DNA of 64,000 nucleotides from Limiplasma sp036652695 (GTDB lineage Bacteria > Bacillota > Clostridia > Christensenellales > Aristaeellaceae), in contig JAVVVJ010000008.1 of the NCBI GenBank assembly GCA_036652695.1, forward strand, positions 1 to 64,000, in the 5' to 3' direction. A program made the translations under genes and the position numbers. The notes below the pieces were generated by a model, which was not told the DNA's origin, did no database searches, and saw only the letters and a program-made list of their open reading frames with translations. Positions 58,919 to 64,000 of the stretch are shown piece after piece. Numbering within the stretch: the first letter of the stretch is position 1; each line of letters starts with the position of its first letter.

Positions 58919-60706
58919 ATGAAACGATTCCTGTCATTGCTGCTTGCAAGCCTTCTCCTGTTCAGCGCCGCCACGGCGAGCGCTGCAAAGAACACGCCTA
59001 CGGACGCGCCCACGGATACTGCAGACCCCTCGGTTACCCCTTCGGTCAGCCCTTCAATCGCAGGAACCATCACCCCGGCCATTGCCCCTGCGCAGGCGGA
59101 GGAAAATTACAGCGTGGCTGTGAAGCTTTTGCGCCAGCTTTGGGCTGGCAGCGGCTTTAGCAGCACCCTCACGCTCAAGATTGACCCCAAGCCAGGCAGG
59201 CTGGGCGAGGGCGTTACCACCCAGAAGCCGCTCGTTTTCGATATCGACTATATCTATGTGCGCCCCATGGAAAACGAGCTTGGCGAGCACCGCGCGGACG
59301 TGACCTTGATGGATGGCGAAACCGCGCAGACCGCCGCGCATTTGCAGCTGAATGGCAATCGGCTTTCCGTTCAGGCCGATCTGCTCGGCACGGATTGGTA
59401 CGCCCTTGGCAAGGCAGCCACCAGCCCGGACGCCCCGGCGGGGGAAAGCGACAGCGCCGCCACGGAAACGCCCTCCATTGCGGAGGTGCTAGCGACGCTC
59501 GCCCCCACGGGGGAGAGCACCTCCGTTGTGCGCGAAAAGGCAAACGAGCTGCTGGGGCAAACCGGCATGCCAGCCATCCTTGGCTTTATGCTGCCGCTGC
59601 TTGCCGCCGCGCAAAACGGCACGGACATGAGCGAGCTTTTGACGGCGTACACCACGCGCATCGACCTGTGGCTTGAGGGCTATCGCCAAAACGCGGTGCT
59701 CAACAAGCTGGAGGATGGCAGCACCACCATGCAGGTGCAGTACAGCATTACGCCTGCCGCCATCAAAGCGCAGGCAAAGCAGATGGTGCTTGACTTGCTT
59801 TCCGATGCCGCCGCACTCAAGCAATTGCAAGATCTGATTGGCGAGGAGAAGGCGCTCCTGTATTTGAACCCCCAGCTACAGCCGTATTACTTTGCCGCCA
59901 TCGACGCCCTGCCGCTGACGGGCGATTTGACCATTGAGCGCACGGTCAGCTTGAAAGGCGAAACGCTGGCGCTGCACCTGTCTTTGCCGATGTATGATAG
60001 CGTTGGCGGCAATGTCGTGCTGCGCTTTGACCGCAACAGCGGCGTTGGCGACCTGCCGGCGGAAAACACGCTGAGCGTGGATGGCGATAGCCGCGCCATC
60101 ACGCTGGAGTATCAGCAATACAGCAGCATGACGGATGTTACCGTGTGGCAGGGCACTCTGCTGAGCCAGCCCAAGGGCGATTTGGAGCAAAAGGCGCTTG
60201 CCGTGAATTTCTCTTTGACCCAGCAGGAAAAGACGGGTGTTGACGAAAACGCCCGTGAAACCTACGATTATAGCGTGACGCTTATGGTAAGCCCGGATAC
60301 CGAAGCCGCCGTAGAGGGCATGGAATTCCCCGAAACCGAGGTGGCGCTCACAAGCCGCTTTGCCAGCAAGGCAGATAACAAGGCATCCACGCAGGTGGAT
60401 GCAACGCTCACCATTGGCGGCGAAGGCTGGGCACAGACGCTCACCGCTACCCTAACCGGCAAAAGCCGCAAGCAGTGGGAACCGGCGGCTATTCCAGAGG
60501 CGCGCATCGATATGGACAGCATGACGCAGGCAGACTGGGATGCGCTGCTGCCGGGCGTGATCATGCGCTCCGGGCTGGTGCTGCTGCAATACTTCAACTT
60601 GCCCATGGAGGACGCCGCCTCCGTTACGCCGGGCGTGGGCGCGACCGCTACAGCCGAGCCTACCGCCAGCCCTACGCCGGAGACTTTTGAAACCATCGCG
60701 CCGTGA
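58919..60706 (+). CDS. secreted protein of unknown function (paralogue 2)
   Basis: A 595-residue protein with a signal peptide (MKRFLSLLLASLLLFSAATA) and a Thr/Pro-rich linker just after it and again at the C-terminus (TATAEPTASPTPETFE). The mature body contains beta-rich stretches like the previous gene (HRADVTLMDGETAQTAAHLQL, YDYSVTLMVSPD), with a C-terminal module IDMDSMTQADWDALLPGV parallel to IDLDTASPAELEALMTEL there. AAAAGGAGGG precedes ATG 58919. Probably arose by old duplication; the pair is likely exported and may act at the cell surface or spore, but this is a guess. Confidence 0.65.
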   Translation: MKRFLSLLLASLLLFSAATASAAKNTPTDAPTDTADPSVTPSVSPSIAGTITPAIAPAQAEENYSVAVKLLRQLWAGSGFSSTLTLKIDPKPGRLGEGVTTQKPLVFDIDYIYVRPMENELGEHRADVTLMDGETAQTAAHLQLNGNRLSVQADLLGTDWYALGKAATSPDAPAGESDSAATETPSIAEVLATLAPTGESTSVVREKANELLGQTGMPAILGFMLPLLAAAQNGTDMSELLTAYTTRIDLWLEGYRQNAVLNKLEDGSTTMQVQYSITPAAIKAQAKQMVLDLLSDAAALKQLQDLIGEEKALLYLNPQLQPYYFAAIDALPLTGDLTIERTVSLKGETLALHLSLPMYDSVGGNVVLRFDRNSGVGDLPAENTLSVDGDSRAITLEYQQYSSMTDVTVWQGTLLSQPKGDLEQKALAVNFSLTQQEKTGVDENARETYDYSVTLMVSPDTEAAVEGMEFPETEVALTSRFASKADNKASTQVDATLTIGGEGWAQTLTATLTGKSRKQWEPAAIPEARIDMDSMTQADWDALLPGVIMRSGLVLLQYFNLPMEDAASVTPGVGATATAEPTASPTPETFETIAP

Positions 60707-60768
60707 AGAGGGGCTTGTGACGTGCGCGGTGGAAGGGCGGGAAGAGCAGCGCAAGAACAAATGCTGTC

Positions 60769-60797
60769 TTGACAAGCCGCCGCGCACGGTCTATAAT
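60769..60797 (+). promoter_or_regulatory. glutamine synthetase promoter
   Basis: TTGACA at 60769-60774 and TATAAT at 60792-60797, spacer 17: a perfect consensus sigma-A promoter. The leader of about 100 bases shows no glutamine riboswitch that I recognise. Confidence 0.92.
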
Positions 60798-60901
60798 CCC
60801 ACCATGCAGCAACGGCGCTGTGGATATCCAATATCCATCGCGTCGTTTTTGTATAACGCCACCGTAAGAACCGATACCATTACAGGGAAGGGGCTGGCAT
60901 C

Positions 60902-62995
60902 GTGGTAAATCCATGTGAGTTATTTGGGGAAAACGTATTTGACGACAGCGTCATGCAAAAGCGCTTGCCAAAGGAAACCTACCGCGCACTCAAACGTACC
61001 ACGGAGGAGGGGCGCTCGCTGGATCCCGCCATTGCGAGCGTTGTTGCCAACGCGATGAAGGATTGGGCGGTGGAGAAGGGTTGCACCCATTTTACCCATT
61101 GGTTTCAGCCAATGACCGGGGTGACCGCCGAAAAGCATGACGCCTTTATCAGCCCCAAAAAGGATGGCACGGTGCTGATTGAGTTCAGCGGCAAAGAGCT
61201 TGTGCGCGGTGAACCGGACGCTAGCTCGTTCCCCTCCGGCGGCCTTCGCGCCACGTTTGAGGCGCGCGGCTATACCGCGTGGGATCCCACCAGCTTTGCC
61301 TTTATCAAGGATGGCACGCTGTGCATCCCCACGGCCTTTTGCTCCTACGGCGGGCAGGCGCTGGATCAAAAAACCCCGCTGCTTCGCTCCATGCAAGCGC
61401 TCAACAAGCAATGCCTGCGCATTTTGCGCCTTTTTGGCAATGCCAGCGTCGTGCGCGTGGTGCCTACCGTGGGTGCGGAGCAGGAGTATTTTCTTGTGGA
61501 TAAGGATCTCTACCGCAAGCGCCCCGATCTTGTGGTGGCGGGTCGCACGCTTTTTGGCGCGAGGCCGCCCAAGGGGCAGGAACTGGACGATCACTATTTT
61601 GGCGTGCTAAAGCCCCGCGTTTATGCTTTTATGAAGGAGCTGAACGTGGAGCTGTGGAAGCTGGGCGTGCTTTCTAAAACGGAGCACAATGAGGTTGCGC
61701 CCGCGCAGCACGAAATGGCTCCGATTTTTACCACGGTGAACGTCGCTACGGATCATAACCAGCTCACCATGGATATCATGAAGAAGGTCGCGGATCGCCA
61801 CAATTTGGTTTGTCTGCTGCACGAGAAGCCCTTCGGCGGCGTCAACGGCAGCGGAAAGCATAACAACTACGCCCTTTCCACCGATACGGGCGTCAACCTG
61901 CTGGATCCCGGCGATACCCCCAGCGAGAACGCGCAGTTTTTGCTGTTTTTATCCGCTATTATCGCCTCCGTGGACGATTATCAGGATTTGATGCGCATCA
62001 GCGTGGCGAGTGCTGCCAATGATCACCGTTTGGGTGCAAACGAGGCGCCCCCCGCCATTATCTCCATCTTTTTGGGGGACGAGCTGAACGCCGTGATTGA
62101 GAGCATTGTGAGCGCCAGCAAGTATGAGAGCCATGAACGCGATCAGATGCGCCTGGGCGTTCATATACTGCCGCGCTTCCCCCGCGATTCCACCGATCGC
62201 AACCGCACCTCGCCCTTTGCCTTTACGGGCAATAAGTTTGAGTTCCGCAGCCTCGGCAGCGCCCAGAGCATCAGCGGCCCCAATGTGGTATTGAACACCG
62301 CGATTGCCGATACGTTGCAGAACATGGCCGACGAGCTGGAAGGCGCGGCGGACTTTACTGCCGCTGTGGACGCTCTGATTCGCAAGACGCTCCGCGCACA
62401 TATGCGCATCATCTTCAACGGCAATGGCTACGATGCCTCTTGGGTGGTGGAGGCCGAGCGGCGCGGGCTGCTCAACCTGCGCACCACCGTGGATGCGCTG
62501 CCCTATTACCTGAAGCAGAAGAACCTTGCGCTGTTTGAGCGCCAGAAGGTTTTCTCCCGCGAGGAAGTGGAAAGCCGCTACGAAATCCATTTGGAGAACT
62601 ATGTGAAGGTCATTGATATTGAGGCGCTGAGCATGGTGGATATCGCGAGGCATTTCATTTTGCCCGCCGCGATTGCCTATACAAAGGAGGTCGCCAGCGA
62701 GGTTGAGTGCAAGAAGGCCGCCGTGCCCGGCGTGAGCGCCAGAGCGGAAACCAATCTGCTGAGCGAGCTTTCCGTGCAGATGGACGCGCTCTATGATGAT
62801 ACCAAGCTGTTGGAAAAAGCGCTGAACGAGGCCGATACCAGCGCGGATATGCTCAAGCAGGCGCAGTATACGCGCGATACCGTACTTGCTGCCATGAACG
62901 CGCTCCGCGCTGCCGGGGACGCGCTGGAAACCATGGTGGGGAAGAATTACTGGCCGATGCCCACCTATCAGGATCTGCTCACCAGCGTGTGGTAA
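60902..62995 (+). CDS. glnN: glutamine synthetase type III
   Basis: ATP-dependent amidation of glutamate, the large GSIII form (697 residues). The family opening ELFGENVFDDSVMQKRLPKETY, HFTHWFQPMTGVTAEKHDAF, GAEQEYFLVDKDLY, NEVAPAQHEMAPIFTTVN and HEKPFGGVNGSGKHNNYAL are all present, as is the C-terminal extension. Start is GTG 60902 after GGGAAGGGG. The strong promoter suggests high expression. GSIII is common in gut anaerobes. Confidence 0.96.
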   Translation: MVNPCELFGENVFDDSVMQKRLPKETYRALKRTTEEGRSLDPAIASVVANAMKDWAVEKGCTHFTHWFQPMTGVTAEKHDAFISPKKDGTVLIEFSGKELVRGEPDASSFPSGGLRATFEARGYTAWDPTSFAFIKDGTLCIPTAFCSYGGQALDQKTPLLRSMQALNKQCLRILRLFGNASVVRVVPTVGAEQEYFLVDKDLYRKRPDLVVAGRTLFGARPPKGQELDDHYFGVLKPRVYAFMKELNVELWKLGVLSKTEHNEVAPAQHEMAPIFTTVNVATDHNQLTMDIMKKVADRHNLVCLLHEKPFGGVNGSGKHNNYALSTDTGVNLLDPGDTPSENAQFLLFLSAIIASVDDYQDLMRISVASAANDHRLGANEAPPAIISIFLGDELNAVIESIVSASKYESHERDQMRLGVHILPRFPRDSTDRNRTSPFAFTGNKFEFRSLGSAQSISGPNVVLNTAIADTLQNMADELEGAADFTAAVDALIRKTLRAHMRIIFNGNGYDASWVVEAERRGLLNLRTTVDALPYYLKQKNLALFERQKVFSREEVESRYEIHLENYVKVIDIEALSMVDIARHFILPAAIAYTKEVASEVECKKAAVPGVSARAETNLLSELSVQMDALYDDTKLLEKALNEADTSADMLKQAQYTRDTVLAAMNALRAAGDALETMVGKNYWPMPTYQDLLTSVW

Positions 62996-63068
62996 GCAAA
63001 GCGTCTGCCACGCTGTGGGCTGGAGCCTGCGAGAAGAAACTTTTTTGAGAAGGGAGACTGGCGTTGCC

Positions 63069-64000
63069 ATGAAAACCATGCGCAATTTTTTGGCCAAGCT
63101 GCCCGCCGCGCTTTCAGTGGCGCTGGGCGTTGGCTATATAGCAATGCTTTGCCTTCTGGTCTTTGGGGAACGCCATTACGCGCCCGCATACCGCAATACG
63201 AGCTTTTTGTGGCCTAACTGGCTGCTGATGGCGCTTGGGCTTGCCGTGCTTGGGTTGGCGGCGTGGCTCTTGCTGGGCGTGCGGCCGCGAACGCTCGCAC
63301 GCCCAGCAAGAGCGGGCGCGTGGGGTCTATGCGCGCTGTACGCTTGCATCTACCTTGTTCAGTGCGTAATGGCGCGCAGCTTGTGGTTCTACGCGGGCTG
63401 GGATTTGGAACACGTGCGCATTTACGCTGCGGCGCTGGCCATGGGCGAGCCGGTGAACCCCGCGTATTTTCAACTCTGCCCCAACAACGCGCCCATCACG
63501 GCGCTGCTTGCGCTGCCCTATTGGTTGGGGGTGAAGCTTGGGCTTGCGGTGCCGTATGCGGTGCTTCCCTATGCGAGCGCCGCCATGGTCAACCTAAGCG
63601 GACTTTTCACCATGCTCTGCGTGCGCCGCTTGAGCCAAAGCCGGGCAGTGCGCTGGTTCGCGTTTGCGGTTTCTACGGGCTGGCTGGTGCTTTCACCCTA
63701 TTTGGCGGTGCCCTATACGGATGCGTTCACGGTGCTTTTTCCCGTGCTGGCGCTCTACCTGTACAACACGCGCCTGCGCGCGCCCTTCAAATGGGGGCTG
63801 ATTGCGCTGGCGTGCTCGTGTGGCGGAAGCCTGAAGCCCACGGTGTATATTGTGCTGATTGCGCTGCTGCTGCTGGAGGGCTGCCACCTGCTCGCCTGCC
63901 TGCCATGGCGGCGCGAGCGGATGACCCGCATGGCGCTGACGGCGCTTGCGGTGGTCATCGGCATTCTGCCCGGCGTGCTGTGGCAGACGCAGACGACCAT
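63069..64000 (+). CDS. polytopic membrane protein, GT-C/mannosyltransferase-like (partial)
   Basis: ATG 63069 opens a frame without stops to the window end (310 codons). The product is highly hydrophobic with six or seven helices visible, such as ALSVALGVGYIAMLCLLVF and WLLMALGLAVLGLAAWLLLGV. The loop YAGWDLEHVRIYAAALAMGEPVN after the third helix resembles the acidic first loop of GT-C glycosyltransferases that use lipid-linked sugars, and SPYLAVPYTDAFTVLFPVLALYLY is like their later helices. The identity is tentative. Contains a perfect 18-bp inverted repeat at 63266-63313. Confidence 0.6.
   Translation, partial: MKTMRNFLAKLPAALSVALGVGYIAMLCLLVFGERHYAPAYRNTSFLWPNWLLMALGLAVLGLAAWLLLGVRPRTLARPARAGAWGLCALYACIYLVQCVMARSLWFYAGWDLEHVRIYAAALAMGEPVNPAYFQLCPNNAPITALLALPYWLGVKLGLAVPYAVLPYASAAMVNLSGLFTMLCVRRLSQSRAVRWFAFAVSTGWLVLSPYLAVPYTDAFTVLFPVLALYLYNTRLRAPFKWGLIALACSCGGSLKPTVYIVLIALLLLEGCHLLACLPWRRERMTRMALTALAVVIGILPGVLWQTQTT
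63266..63313 (+). repeat. perfect 18-bp inverted repeat within a coding gene
   Basis: Arms 63266-63283 and 63296-63313 are exactly complementary, with a 12-base loop (GCCGCGAACGCT). GC-rich stem inside the membrane-protein gene, between helix-coding segments. Confidence 0.9.

Overview
The window looks like a gut-associated, strictly anaerobic Bacillota genome, most likely an uncultured Clostridia (Christensenellales-like) bacterium of moderately high GC. The grounds are strong Shine-Dalgarno sites with frequent GTG/TTG starts, sigma-A type promoters, class III ribonucleotide reductase, type III glutamine synthetase, the Firmicutes order plsX-acpP-rnc-smc-ftsY, YesM/YesN two-component regulators and tandem glycine riboswitch control of glycine cleavage. 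One 100-N assembly gap lies at 24397-24496. I found no rRNA, tRNA, CRISPR array or phage genes. All identifications come from reading the sequence and from remembered family motifs; no database search was made.

Layout. 1-5333 (+): an oligopeptide/oligosaccharide-type ABC importer (partial binding protein, two permeases, two ATPases) ending in a sugar-phosphate isomerase-like TIM barrel. 5344-5510: a self-complementary intergenic element. 5560-9979 (-): CvpA-like protein (apparent CTG start), DUF5711-like protein, M19 dipeptidase and a GMP-synthase paralogue that has lost key catalytic and substrate residues. 10141-10409: a strongly foldable non-coding stretch, then a promoter. 10594-23730 (+): a 1393-residue one-pass membrane protein with a propeller-like exterior, then plsX-acpP-rnc-smc-ftsY, a DUF975 membrane protein, a GNAT acetyltransferase and a SpoU/TrmH methyltransferase. 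23793-24672: YwlG-family gene and a repeat cluster holding the gap. 24717-27047 (-): nrdD with a promoter overlapped by two NrdR-like boxes, next to a cluster of TTTTCCACA (DnaA-box-like) sites. 27528-28313 (+): PHP phosphatase.

28322-36170 (-): a complete glycine cleavage locus (gcvT, gcvH, gcvPA, gcvPB) with lipoate ligase, dihydrolipoyl dehydrogenase and an MBL hydrolase, transcribed from a near-consensus promoter through a tandem glycine riboswitch. 36366-38351 (+) is a divergent DUF5107/TPR protein. 38359-50324 is a carbohydrate locus: YesN/YesM regulators (-), divergent from a lipoprotein binding protein, a second binding protein, two MalF/MalG-type permeases, a GH112 beta-galactoside phosphorylase and a formylglycine-type sulfatase (+). 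Together they suggest sensing, import and phosphorolysis of a galactose-containing host glycan such as lacto- or galacto-N-biose, possibly after desulfation. No ATPase is encoded there, so a shared MsmX-type ATPase elsewhere is inferred.

50455-64000: a GNAT protein; a HEAT-repeat protein divergent from a MarR regulator with a palindrome at the HEAT promoter; glycyl-tRNA synthetase; a four-CxxC zinc-ribbon protein; a small unknown protein; a GH127-like protein lacking the usual cysteine cluster; a DusB-type tRNA dihydrouridine synthase; two adjacent secreted proteins that look like diverged paralogues; glutamine synthetase III; and the start of a polytopic membrane glycosyltransferase-like gene that contains a perfect 18-bp inverted repeat.
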